NCBI GenBank assembly: GCA_016193195.1 | Contig: JACPSQ010000080.1 | Coordinates: 1-9,385 of the forward strand | Length of the DNA stretch: 9,385 bases | DNA from: Candidatus Omnitrophota bacterium | GTDB taxonomy: Bacteria; Omnitrophota; Gorgyraeia; Aquiviventales; Aquiviventaceae | Reading direction: 5' to 3' | In this document: one piece after another, positions 1 through 7,733 of the stretch | Position numbering within the stretch: the first letter of the stretch is position 1 | How the letters are laid out: every line of letters begins with the position of its first letter | Translations under genes and position numbers: made by a program | The notes under the pieces: model-generated | What the model was told of the DNA's origin: nothing | What the model saw: the letters and a program-made list of their open reading frames with translations, nothing else | Databases searched by the model: none

Positions 1-1547
1 AGCCCGTCCCGGATCTTGGTCAGGTAGTAGCAGCCGAGGATGATGTCCTGGGTGGGCGTCACGATGGGCTTCCCGCTGGCGGGCGAGAAGAGGTTGTTGG
101 ATGCGAGCATCAGGAGCCTCGCCTCGAGCTGGGCTTCGATGGACAGGGGAACGTGCACCGCCATCTGATCCCCGTCAAAGTCGGCGTTGAACGCCGTGCA
201 GACGAGGGGGTGGACCCGAATGGCTTTGCCTTCGATGAGCAACGGCTGGAACGCCTGGATCCCAAGCCGGTGGAGCGTGGGGGCGCGGTTGAGGAGGACG
301 GGGTGGTCTTTGATGACCTCGTCGAGGATGTCCCAGACCTCCGCCCGCTCCTTCTCAACCATCCGCTTGGCGGTTTTGATCGTCTGGGCGAACCCCTGCT
401 CGCGGAACTTCCGGATGATGAACGGCTCGAATAGCTCGAGGGCCATCTTCTTCGGTAATCCGCACTGGTGGAGCTTCAGCTCCGGGCCGATGACGATGAC
501 GGATCGTCCGGAGTAGTCCACCCGCTTGCCCAATAGGTTCTGCCGGAAGCGGCCCTGTTTGCCCTTGAGCATGTCCGCCAGCGACTTCAACGGTCGGTTC
601 ATCGGCCCCAGGACGGGCCGGCCGTGCCGCCCGTTGTCGAAGAGCGCGTCCACCGACTCCTGGAGCATCCGCTTCTCATTACGGATGATGATCTCAGGCG
701 CCTTCAATTCGATCAGCTTCTTCAAGCGGTTGTTCCGGTTGATGACCCGTCGATAGAGGTCATTGAGATCGGAGGTTGCGAACCGACCTCCGTCGAGCGG
801 CACGAGCGGCCGCAGGTCCGGCGGGATCACCGGGATCACTTTCAGGACCAACCATTCCGGCCGGTTCTGGCTCTTGCGGAACGCTTCGATGATCCGCAGG
901 TTTCTCGCGATCCGCTTCTGCGTCTGCTCCACCTTCTGTTTCTGCAGCTCCTTATGGAGGGATCGCGCCATGTGGCCAAGATCAAGGTTCACGAGGAGCT
1001 CGTAGATCGCCTCAGCGCCCATCTTCGCGGTGAAGCCCTTCCCGTAGGTCTTGAGGGCTTCTTGGTACCGCTCCTCGGTGAGGATCTCCCGCACTTTCAG
1101 CGGCGTGCTGCCGGCATCCGTCACGACGAACGCCTCGTAATACAGAACCCGTTCCAGGTCGCGCATGGTCATATCCAGCAGCGCTCCCATCCGGGACGGC
1201 ACGCTCTTGAAAAACCAAATGTGGGAGACATGGGCGGCGAGCTCAATGTGCCCCATCCGTTCCCGGCGGACCTTCGAGTGGGTCACCTCCACGCCGCAGC
1301 GATCACAGGTGATCCCCTTGTGCTTGATCTTCCGGTACTTGCCGCAGTTGCACTCGAAGTCTTTGGTGGGTCCAAAGATGCGCTCGCAGAAGAGCCCGTC
1401 TTTTTCAGGCTTGAGGGTTCTGTAGTTGATCGTTTCGGGTTTCTTCACCTCGCCTTTCGACCAGCCCCGGATGACCTCGGGCGACGCCACCCGAATGGTG
1501 ATGGCGTCAAAGACGTTCACGTCGTCAAACATCAGGGGCGCGCTCAT
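1..1547 (-). CDS. rpoC: RNA polymerase beta' subunit, N-terminal part (cut by window edge)
   Basis: This is the N-terminal 515 codons of the beta' subunit of RNA polymerase, which with beta forms the active-site cleft. I translated the minus strand from the ATG at 1547 and found no stop before position 1. Visible landmarks are the N-terminal FDAITIRVASPEVIRGWS block, the zinc ribbon with Cys66, Cys68, Cys81 and Cys84, the LLGKRVDYSGRSVIV switch region, the LLNRAPTLHRLGIQAF block, and the catalytic NADFDGDQ motif. The three magnesium-binding aspartates are D456, D458 and D460, close to the E. coli numbering. The start overlaps the rpoB stop in an ATGA (1544-1547), so translation is probably coupled. 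A Met six codons in (MFDDVN) is an alternative start. Nothing looks broken; the gene is only truncated by the window. Confidence 0.98.
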   Translation of the reverse strand, partial: MSAPLMFDDVNVFDAITIRVASPEVIRGWSKGEVKKPETINYRTLKPEKDGLFCERIFGPTKDFECNCGKYRKIKHKGITCDRCGVEVTHSKVRRERMGHIELAAHVSHIWFFKSVPSRMGALLDMTMRDLERVLYYEAFVVTDAGSTPLKVREILTEERYQEALKTYGKGFTAKMGAEAIYELLVNLDLGHMARSLHKELQKQKVEQTQKRIARNLRIIEAFRKSQNRPEWLVLKVIPVIPPDLRPLVPLDGGRFATSDLNDLYRRVINRNNRLKKLIELKAPEIIIRNEKRMLQESVDALFDNGRHGRPVLGPMNRPLKSLADMLKGKQGRFRQNLLGKRVDYSGRSVIVIGPELKLHQCGLPKKMALELFEPFIIRKFREQGFAQTIKTAKRMVEKERAEVWDILDEVIKDHPVLLNRAPTLHRLGIQAFQPLLIEGKAIRVHPLVCTAFNADFDGDQMAVHVPLSIEAQLEARLLMLASNNLFSPASGKPIVTPTQDIILGCYYLTKIRDG

Positions 1548-4500
1548 CGTTTCGCCTTCGCCGCTTCCTTCGCCGGCTTCGCGGACTCGGGGCTGGCCCC
1601 CGCGGAGCCGCCACCGAGCGATAGCATCGGTTGTTCCAACTCACGCTTCACCAGCTTCTCAAAGAGTTCAGCTCCGGTGACGACGTGCTCCTTACGCTCG
1701 AGCCGGACATCCAGCGACAGCCCTTGGAGCTCCTTGACGAGGACGTTGAACGATTCCGGAACGGAAGGGGCGAGGACGTGCTCGCCCTTGACGATCGACT
1801 CAAACACACGCGTCCGGCCCACCACATCATCACTCTTGACGGTGAGCAATTCCTGCAAGGTATAGGCTGCGCCGTAGGCCTCCAGCGCCCACACCTCCAT
1901 CTCGCCAAAGCGCTGTCCGCCAAACTGGGCCTTGCCGCCGAGCGGCTGCTGCGTGACGAGCGAGTAGGGGCCGATCGATCGCGCATGGATCTTGTCGTCC
2001 ACGAGGTGCACCAGCTTGATCATGTGCAGATATCCAACGACCGTCTCCTGGTCAAACGGCTCGCCGGTGTACCCGTCCCGCAGGCCAACCTTGCCGTGGC
2101 TGGGGAGCTTCGCCCTCTTCAATTGCTCCCGGATCTCCTCCTCGGTGGCCCCGTTGAACACCGGGCTGATGGCTCGGAATCCCAGGACCATCGCCGCCCA
2201 ACCGAGGTGCGTCTCCAGCATCTGCCCGACGTTCATGCGCGACGGGACCCCGAGGGGGTTGAGGACCACTTCGACCGGGGTCCCGTCTGGAAGAAAGGGG
2301 AGGTCGGCTGCCGGCAGGATTTTGGCAATGACGCCCTTGTTGCCATGGCGCCCCGCCATCTTGTCGCCGACCTGGATCTTCCGCTTGGAGGCGATTTGGA
2401 CGACCACCCGTCTGAGGACGCCCGGTGGGAGCTCGTCGCCCCGTTTGATCTTGTCGACTTCCATGTCCTCTTCCGCGCGCGTCTCACGGATGAGCTCTTC
2501 GAAGAAATCCGCCACACGGCGGACCTCGGCTTCCAGCCCCGGCTCGTCGTGGAGCTTGACATCGGAGAAATCAGCCCGGGTGAGCCTCTTGACGTCGCTC
2601 AGCCTAACCGCCCGCCCGGCGTCGATCAAGGTATCGCCTGAGTCCACTTCGCACAGGGGGCTGGAGAGCTTCTTCCCCTCGAGCAGCTTCACCAGCTTCC
2701 TCAGACGCTCCTCGACCAGCTTCGCAATCTGGGCGCTATAGTTCTTCCGAATCGCCTCGATCTGGCCGTGCTCCTGCTGCTGCTCCTCTTTCGATTTGGC
2801 CCTGGCGCCCTTTCTGGTCAGCAGCTTGACATCCACCACGATGCCTTCGACGCCGGCCGGGACCCGGAGGCTCGTATCGCGCACGTCTTCAGCCTTTTCG
2901 CCAAAGATCGCGCGGAGGAGCTTCTCTTCAGGCGTGAGCTCGGTCTCGCTCTTTGGCGTCACTTTCCCGACCAGGACGCTCCGAGGGCCGACTTCGGCTC
3001 CGACGCGGACAATGCCCTGTTCATCGAGGTCCTTGAGCGCTTCCTCCCCGACGTTGGGGATGTCGCGGGTGATCTCCTCGTTGCCCAAGCGGGTCTCGCG
3101 GGCCTCCACCTCAAACTCCTCGAGGTGGATGGAGGTGAACAGGTCCTCCTTGACCAAGGTTTCACTGATCAGGATGGCGTCCTCGAAGTTATAGCCTCGC
3201 CATGGCATGAACGCGACCAAGACGTCGCGGCCCAGGGCCAGCTCGCCTTGGTTGGTCGCCGGCCCATCCGCAATCACCTGTCCGCCCTTGACCTTCTCGC
3301 CGGGAGCCACGAGGGGCCGTTGGGTCAGGCACGTGTTGGCGTTGGACCGTTGGAAATTCTTGAGCTCGTAGGTGTGTCGGCCGATGATGATCCGTTGGGC
3401 ATCGGCGTCGCTGACCACGCCGTCCTCCCTAGCGACCACGCACGCCCCGGAATCGACCGCCACGCGCCGCTCAATGCCCGTGGTCACCAGCGGCGCCTGC
3501 GTGGACATGAGCGGCACCGCCTGGCGCTGCATATTGGATCCCATGAGGGCGCGGTTGGCGTCGTCATGCTCGAGGAAGGGAATGAGCGCGGCCGCGACGC
3601 TCACCGTTTGGTTCGGTGAGACGTCCATGTCCTCCACCTGCGCCGTGGGCAGCCTGGCGATATTCCCCCGGTGGCGGCAACTGACGAGCTCTTCGGCGAA
3701 CCGGCTGGCTTTCGTCAACGGGCTGCTCGCCTGGGCGATCGCGTGGCGATCCTCGACATCGGCGGTGAGGTACTCGATCCGGTCGGTCACCACGCCGTTC
3801 TCGACTTTCCGGTAGGGCGTTTCAATAAGCCCGTGCTCGTTGATCCGGGCAAAGACGGTGAGGCTGGAGATGAGCCCGATGTTCGGCCCCTCAGGGGTCT
3901 CAATGGGACAGATCCGGCCGTAGTGCGAGGGGTGCACATCGCGCACCTCGAAACCGGCCCGCTCCCTCGAGAGCCCGCCGGGGCCGAGGGCTGAGAGCCG
4001 GCGTTTATGGGTCAGCTCGGCCAACGGGTTTGTCTGGTCCATGAACTGCGAGAGCTGGGAGCGCGCGAAGAAGTCGCGGACCACCGACGCGACCGACTTG
4101 AAGTTCACCAGGGAGTGCGGCATCATCTTGTCGAGGTCGTAGATCGCCATGCGCTCCCGAATGGTCCGCTCGAGCCGCTCAAGCCCGACTCGGAACTGAT
4201 GGTACACGAGCTCGCCGACGGACCGCACGCGGCGGTTGCCGAGGTGGTCGATGTCGTCGATCTCCCCTTCCCCCCGGCGCAGCCCCAAGAGGTACGTGAT
4301 GACCTGGACGACGGTCTGGCTGCTCAAGAGCCGGGACTCCAATGCCTCCTGCATGTTGAGCTTGCGATTGAGGACGAATCGCCCCACCCTGCCCAGGTCG
4401 TAGCGGCGGGGGTCGAGGAAGAGGCGTTGGATGAGGGTCTCTGCGGAGGGAAGGTTGACAAGATCCCCGGGCCGAAGGCGGCGGAAGATCTCCAGGAGGG

Positions 4501-5386
4501 CTTCAGCGCGGCTCGTCGTATAGTCCTTTTCGAGGGTCTTGAGGATTTCAGCCGGCGCGTCGCTGACCAGCCTCAGCTCCCGCTTCCCGCTCTGCCAAAT
4601 CGTGTCAAGCCACTCCTCCGTAATTTTGGTGCCGGCTCGCAAGACCACCTGGCCGCCCCTGCTATCGAGGATCCGCTCCCCGAGGAAACTCCCCACCAGC
4701 GGTTTCAGGTCAACGGGGTCGCTGAAGCTCACCGTTTCCGTCTTGCCGAACGCATTGAGGATGTCCTCATCGGTAGAGAACCCCAATGCGCGGAGCAGGA
4801 TCGTCCCGACCATCTTCCGACGACGATCAATCGAGACGTGGAGGACATCCGCCATGTCAAAGTCGAGCTCCACCCACGCGCCACGGTACGGGATGATGCG
4901 GGCGGAGAAGAGCCGCTTGCCCGTCGGGTGAACGGTCATCTCGAACGTCACGCCGGGCGAGCGATGGAGCTGGCTCACCACGACGCGCTCGTCGCCATTG
5001 ATCACGAACGTCCCGACGTCGGTCATGAGGGGGATTTCGCCGAAATAGACTTCTTGCTCCTTCGTCTCCTTCGGGCCCGCGAGGCGCAGCTTCACCTTCA
5101 ACGGGGCCGCATAGGAGAGCCCGTTCCGCAGACACTCGTTCACGGCATACTTGGGTTTTCCCAAAGCGTAATGAACGAAATCCAGCCGGTGCGTCTTATC
5201 CCGGCTTTCGATCGGAAAGGTCTCGATGAACGCCGCCTGCAAGCCGACGTTCCGGCGCTTGTGCCTGGGCGCGTCCAACTGGAGGAAGTCCCAGTAGGAG
5301 CGCCTCTGGACCTCGACGAGGTCCGGCGGCGCCAGCCCCTCCGCAAGCTTGGCAAAGCTGACAATCTTACCGGGTGAGCGCTTCAT
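1544..5386 (-). CDS. rpoB: RNA polymerase beta subunit
   Basis: This is the full-length beta subunit (1280 aa; E. coli has 1342). The rifampicin-pocket cluster SQLSQFMDQTNPL...THKRRLSALGPGG lies at about residues 443-470. The residues matching E. coli Q513, D516, H526, R529 and S531 are all the usual ones (Q447, D450, H460, R463, S465), so nothing here predicts target-based rifampicin resistance. Further landmarks are PIETPEGPNIGLI (494-506), MPWRGYNFEDAI (727-738), GDKMAGRHGNKGV (1007-1019, with catalytic-site lysines K1009 and K1017) and GGKAQFGGQRFGEMEVWALE (1150-1169). Residues about 865-985 form a charged, coiled-coil-like insertion in the flap region, as in Gram-negative-type beta subunits. 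About 50 residues follow the usual C-terminal end (after LDVRLERK), finishing in a low-complexity Ala/Lys tail. The ATG is 5 bases after the rplL stop and has no clear Shine-Dalgarno. Confidence 0.99.
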   Translation of the reverse strand: MKRSPGKIVSFAKLAEGLAPPDLVEVQRRSYWDFLQLDAPRHKRRNVGLQAAFIETFPIESRDKTHRLDFVHYALGKPKYAVNECLRNGLSYAAPLKVKLRLAGPKETKEQEVYFGEIPLMTDVGTFVINGDERVVVSQLHRSPGVTFEMTVHPTGKRLFSARIIPYRGAWVELDFDMADVLHVSIDRRRKMVGTILLRALGFSTDEDILNAFGKTETVSFSDPVDLKPLVGSFLGERILDSRGGQVVLRAGTKITEEWLDTIWQSGKRELRLVSDAPAEILKTLEKDYTTSRAEALLEIFRRLRPGDLVNLPSAETLIQRLFLDPRRYDLGRVGRFVLNRKLNMQEALESRLLSSQTVVQVITYLLGLRRGEGEIDDIDHLGNRRVRSVGELVYHQFRVGLERLERTIRERMAIYDLDKMMPHSLVNFKSVASVVRDFFARSQLSQFMDQTNPLAELTHKRRLSALGPGGLSRERAGFEVRDVHPSHYGRICPIETPEGPNIGLISSLTVFARINEHGLIETPYRKVENGVVTDRIEYLTADVEDRHAIAQASSPLTKASRFAEELVSCRHRGNIARLPTAQVEDMDVSPNQTVSVAAALIPFLEHDDANRALMGSNMQRQAVPLMSTQAPLVTTGIERRVAVDSGACVVAREDGVVSDADAQRIIIGRHTYELKNFQRSNANTCLTQRPLVAPGEKVKGGQVIADGPATNQGELALGRDVLVAFMPWRGYNFEDAILISETLVKEDLFTSIHLEEFEVEARETRLGNEEITRDIPNVGEEALKDLDEQGIVRVGAEVGPRSVLVGKVTPKSETELTPEEKLLRAIFGEKAEDVRDTSLRVPAGVEGIVVDVKLLTRKGARAKSKEEQQQEHGQIEAIRKNYSAQIAKLVEERLRKLVKLLEGKKLSSPLCEVDSGDTLIDAGRAVRLSDVKRLTRADFSDVKLHDEPGLEAEVRRVADFFEELIRETRAEEDMEVDKIKRGDELPPGVLRRVVVQIASKRKIQVGDKMAGRHGNKGVIAKILPAADLPFLPDGTPVEVVLNPLGVPSRMNVGQMLETHLGWAAMVLGFRAISPVFNGATEEEIREQLKRAKLPSHGKVGLRDGYTGEPFDQETVVGYLHMIKLVHLVDDKIHARSIGPYSLVTQQPLGGKAQFGGQRFGEMEVWALEAYGAAYTLQELLTVKSDDVVGRTRVFESIVKGEHVLAPSVPESFNVLVKELQGLSLDVRLERKEHVVTGAELFEKLVKRELEQPMLSLGGGSAGASPESAKPAKEAAKAKR

Positions 5387-5391
5387 GACGC

Positions 5392-5790
5392 TTATTTCAG
5401 CTGGACAGTGGCTCCGGACGCTTCGAGTTTTTTCTTGATCTCCTCGGCTTCTTCCTTCTTGGCCCCCGTCTTCACAGGCTTCGGCGCCGATTCCACGAGG
5501 TCCTTGGCCTCCTTCAGCCCGAGGTTGGTGATGGCTCGAATCTCCTTGATCACCTGGATCTTGTTGGCGCCGGCGCCAGCCAAGATGACGTCAAAGACCG
5601 TTTGCTCCTCGGCCGCGGCACCGCCGCCCGCGGCCCCGCCTGGTGCCGGCCCTGCAGCCGCCGCGACGGACGTTGCGGTGATCCCGAATTTCTCCCGCAT
5701 CGTCTTGGCGTAGCTGGCCAACTCGAGCGCCGTCATCCCTTCCGTCAACTTCAGCGCCTCTTCAACACGCTTCGTCAGCTGTTCAGCCAT
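5392..5790 (-). CDS. rplL: 50S ribosomal protein L7/L12
   Basis: This is the stalk protein of the large ribosomal subunit (132 aa, slightly longer than E. coli). It is normally present as several dimers on L10 and recruits the translational GTPases EF-Tu, EF-G and IF2. The N-terminal dimerisation helices (LTKRVEEALKLTEGMTALELASY) come first. A flexible Ala/Gly/Pro hinge of about residues 43-62 follows, and then the conserved globular C-terminal domain with TNLGLKEAKDLVESAPKPVKTG, the GTPase-factor binding surface. The gene begins 12 bases after the rplJ stop and has the best ribosome-binding site in the window together with nusG. That fits the need for several L12 copies per ribosome. Only 5 bases separate it from rpoB. 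Confidence 0.98.
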   Translation of the reverse strand: MAEQLTKRVEEALKLTEGMTALELASYAKTMREKFGITATSVAAAAGPAPGGAAGGGAAAEEQTVFDVILAGAGANKIQVIKEIRAITNLGLKEAKDLVESAPKPVKTGAKKEEAEEIKKKLEASGATVQLK

Positions 5791-5798
5791 TGCGTGAT

Positions 5799-5804
5799 CC
5801 TCCT
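5799..5804 (-). promoter_or_regulatory. Shine-Dalgarno of rplL (AGGAGG)
   Basis: The minus strand reads TAGGAGG, so the stop codon of rplJ (TAG, 5805-5803) is part of the ribosome-binding site. The AGGAGG core is 8 bases upstream of the rplL ATG. The other genes in this stalk block have weak or absent motifs, so this site stands out and probably supports high L12 output. Confidence 0.85.
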
Positions 5805-6381
5805 ATGTCTGGTTCGTTGCGCCTGTTTCTGGCACGCCGGCCTGAGGGGCTGGCACGGGCTTCTTGGCGGCCGCTTGCTCCGTGATCCATGCCAGATCTC
5901 CGATCAACCGCTCGATCGTCATGATGACATCGGCGATCGGCGATTCAATCGTCGCGACGACGTGCGCGAGCAGCGCGGGCTTCGGCGGCAGGCTGCCCAG
6001 TTGCTCCACGGTGCACCCATCCAGCAGCTGGCCATCGATGAGGCCCCCCTTCACCGACATCCGCTCTTCATGCGCCCTGCGGAACTCCACAATGATTTTT
6101 GCGGCCGGTAACGCTTCTTCACCGGTCACGACAAGACCCACGGATCCTTCCAGGAGCTCTTTCAGGCCAGTGATGTCCAAGGGCTCGATCGCCCGTCGGA
6201 GAAGCCGACGACTCACCATGATGAGCTTCGCTTGTGAGGCGTAGAGCTTCTGACGCAGCGCATCCGTCTCCGAGGCCGGGAGGCGGTTCATCGCCATGAC
6301 AAGAAAGTTTGGCCGCTTGGAGAGCTCCGTCGAGAGCTCCTCCACAATGGCCGCTTTCACTTTGCGACCGACGCTTGCCAT
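5803..6381 (-). CDS. rplJ: 50S ribosomal protein L10
   Basis: L10 (192 aa; E. coli has 165) anchors the L12 dimers at the base of the stalk. The N-terminal rRNA-binding domain is recognisable from the LLRRAI block (60-65) and LKELLEGSVGLVVTG (73-87). The long C-terminal helix that carries L12 dimers follows ATIESP at about residues 149-174. Two things are odd. The usual V-(K/R)-N-T-L motif reads VSRRL (56-60), losing the conserved Asn. A Pro/Ala/Thr-rich tail of about 18 residues (175-192) extends past the helix. The ATG at 6381 is preceded at about 11 bases by GGAG. The gap to rplA is only 27 bases, too short for the long structured leader through which L10-L12 controls this operon in E. coli. 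Identity rests on both sequence and position between rplA and rplL. Confidence 0.96.
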   Translation of the reverse strand: MASVGRKVKAAIVEELSTELSKRPNFLVMAMNRLPASETDALRQKLYASQAKLIMVSRRLLRRAIEPLDITGLKELLEGSVGLVVTGEEALPAAKIIVEFRRAHEERMSVKGGLIDGQLLDGCTVEQLGSLPPKPALLAHVVATIESPIADVIMTIERLIGDLAWITEQAAAKKPVPAPQAGVPETGATNQT

Positions 6382-6408
6382 ATCAAGAGGTGCTCCGCAA
6401 AATTTTTT

Positions 6409-7113
6409 TCAAGGCTCCTGAGAAGGTTCGGTCTCGAGAGCGCCTGCTTCGAGTGGGACCCCGGGGCTCATGGTGCTCGACAAAATGACCCGTTTGATCA
6501 TCCGGCCCTTGGCGGCAGAGGGCCTCGCACGCACGATCGCCTCAAGAGCGACCCGAGCGTTCTCCACGAGTTGCTGCGGTTGGAACGACCGCTTGCCGAT
6601 GACAACGTGGATGTTCGCCAGCTTGTCCATCTTAAATTCGATCTTGCCCTGCTTCACCTCTTTGACCGCCTTCGCCACATCCTCGGTGACCGTGCCGGAT
6701 TTTGGATTCGGCATCATCCCACGCGGCCCGAGGATCTTCCCGAGCCGAGAGACATCCCGCATCATTCCGGGGCTCGCCACAGCGACGTCGAAGTCCAGCC
6801 ACCCACCCTGCACTTTTTCAATCAGGTCGGCCCCCCCGACCGCGTCCGCCCCTGCCTCTTTCGCCAGGAGCTCTTGCTCTCCTTGACAGAAGACGACGAC
6901 CCGTCGAGTCTTCCCGGTTCCGTGCGGCAACGTGACGGTCCCACGAACGACCTGGTCGGTCTTCTTGGGGTCGATGTTGAGTGATACCGAGAGGTCCACG
7001 GTTTCGTCGAACTTGACAGCGGGGAGCTCCTGCAGCAGCGTCACCGCCCGCTCGATCGTGTACGGGGTCTTTCGGTTGATCACGCCCGCGGCCTTCTCGT
7101 ACCGTTTGCTCAT
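6409..7113 (-). CDS. rplA: 50S ribosomal protein L1
   Basis: L1 (234 aa from the second of two adjacent ATGs, the same length as E. coli) forms the mobile L1 stalk near the E site. In several bacteria it also represses its own rplK-rplA mRNA. The N-terminal half-domain has KFDETVDLSVSLNIDPKK. The signature RLGKILGPRGMMPNPKSGTV is at about residues 123-142, and KIEFKMDKLANIHVVIGK follows. The C-terminus has a short extra tail rich in Glu and Pro. The frame stays open upstream to 7182, but those 22 codons only translate the inverted repeat in the gap and look unlike any L1, so I start at 7113 (7116 is equally possible). No Shine-Dalgarno is visible: the start codons abut a 15-bp stem. Confidence 0.97.
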   Translation of the reverse strand: MSKRYEKAAGVINRKTPYTIERAVTLLQELPAVKFDETVDLSVSLNIDPKKTDQVVRGTVTLPHGTGKTRRVVVFCQGEQELLAKEAGADAVGGADLIEKVQGGWLDFDVAVASPGMMRDVSRLGKILGPRGMMPNPKSGTVTEDVAKAVKEVKQGKIEFKMDKLANIHVVIGKRSFQPQQLVENARVALEAIVRARPSAAKGRMIKRVILSSTMSPGVPLEAGALETEPSQEP

Positions 7114-7116
7114 CAT

Positions 7117-7203
7117 TCGGTTGAGCCGGTTAGGCCTGTTACGCCGGTTAGGCCAGTACTCACTCAACCGACCAACCGGCAAACCGGCTCAACCGACCCA
7201 ACG
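7117..7203 (-). repeat. Mirrored 8/9-base tandem repeat element in the rplK-rplA gap
   Basis: Read on the minus strand, about four to five units of the form CGGTTNNN come first. A short centre (TGAGTACTGG) follows, then about four units of the form NNNAACCG. The outer arms are perfectly complementary over 15 bp: 7182-7196 pairs with 7117-7131. The element fills nearly the whole 90-base gap and ends directly against the rplA start codons. It has the same design as the heptad elements in front of rplK and rpmG, but a different unit. Confidence 0.85.
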
Positions 7204-7206
7204 GTG

Positions 7207-7632
7207 CTATACGACGTCGATGCCCATACTCCGCGCCGTCCCTGCGACCATCCTGACCGCCGCATCGAGATCATGCGCATTGAGGTCTTGTAGCTTCTGC
7301 TTGGCGATCTCGGTCACCTGGGGTTGGGTCACCTGTCCTGCCTTCTCCCTGGGGGTGTTGCCGGACGCCTTGGCGATGCCGCAGGCCTGCTTGAGCAGCA
7401 CCGACACCGGGGGGCTCTTGACGATGAACATGAACGACCGGTCTTCGTAGATGGTGATGACGGCGGGTAAGATTAAACCCTCTTTCCCCTTCGTCTCTTC
7501 GTTGAACTTCTTGCAGAACTCCATGATGTTCACCCCGTGCTGGCCAAGCGCCGGGCCAACGGGCGGGGCGGGGTTCGCTTGTCCCGCCGGACAGTACAAC
7601 TTGATCATCGCCTTGATCTTTTTGACTGCCAT
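7207..7632 (-). CDS. rplK: 50S ribosomal protein L11
   Basis: L11 (141 aa, family length) binds the GTPase-associated region of 23S rRNA and forms the base of the L12 stalk. The N-terminal domain has PAGQANPAPPVGPALGQHGVNIMEFCKKFNEET, including the adjacent prolines (P23, P24) of the thiostrepton-sensitive site. The C-terminal rRNA-binding domain ends with LNAHDLDAAVRMVAGTARSMGIDV. The ATG at 7632 is preceded by a weak AGGT about 11-14 bases upstream, just after the repeat that fills the nusG-rplK gap. It is the first gene of the usual L11-L1 pair. I see no obvious mimic of the L1-binding 23S rRNA site in the leader, but I could not test this by folding. Confidence 0.98.
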   Translation of the reverse strand: MAVKKIKAMIKLYCPAGQANPAPPVGPALGQHGVNIMEFCKKFNEETKGKEGLILPAVITIYEDRSFMFIVKSPPVSVLLKQACGIAKASGNTPREKAGQVTQPQVTEIAKQKLQDLNAHDLDAAVRMVAGTARSMGIDVV

Positions 7633-7647
7633 CGTGGGTGTCTACCT

Positions 7648-7729
7648 GTTCGTTGTTTGTTGTTCGTTGTTCGTTGTTTGCTGCAACGACCAACAACGAA
7701 CTATGAACTATGAACTATGAACTATGAAC
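7648..7729 (-). repeat. Mirrored heptad repeat element in the nusG-rplK gap
   Basis: On the minus strand, four exact GTTCATA heptads (7729-7702) are followed by GTTCGTT and GTTGGTC. A centre GTTGCAGC and AAAC come next, then AACGAAC, AACGAAC, AACAAAC and AACGAAC, ending at 7648. The inner arms pair at about 15 of 17 positions, giving a hairpin. The element begins 4 bases after the nusG stop and ends at the weak AGGT that precedes rplK. Confidence 0.9.
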
Positions 7730-7733
7730 GTAG

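Noticed and set aside
624..1865. Long plus-strand open frame of 413 codons opposite rpoC and rpoB
   Set aside because: It lies wholly antisense to conserved beta and beta' codons and resembles no protein I know. Such frames are expected opposite GC-rich genes.
1870..2720. Rifampicin-resistance or duplicated rpoB
   Set aside because: Rifampicin-pocket residues are the sensitive-type ones, and only one rpoB copy is present.
4007..5377. Long plus-strand open frame of 456 codons opposite rpoB
   Set aside because: It mirrors the N-terminal half of rpoB codon by codon, and its composition is that of a shadow frame.
7648..7729. CRISPR-like array
   Set aside because: Units are 7 bases with no spacers, and orientation reverses midway. 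This is a mirrored tandem repeat, not a CRISPR.
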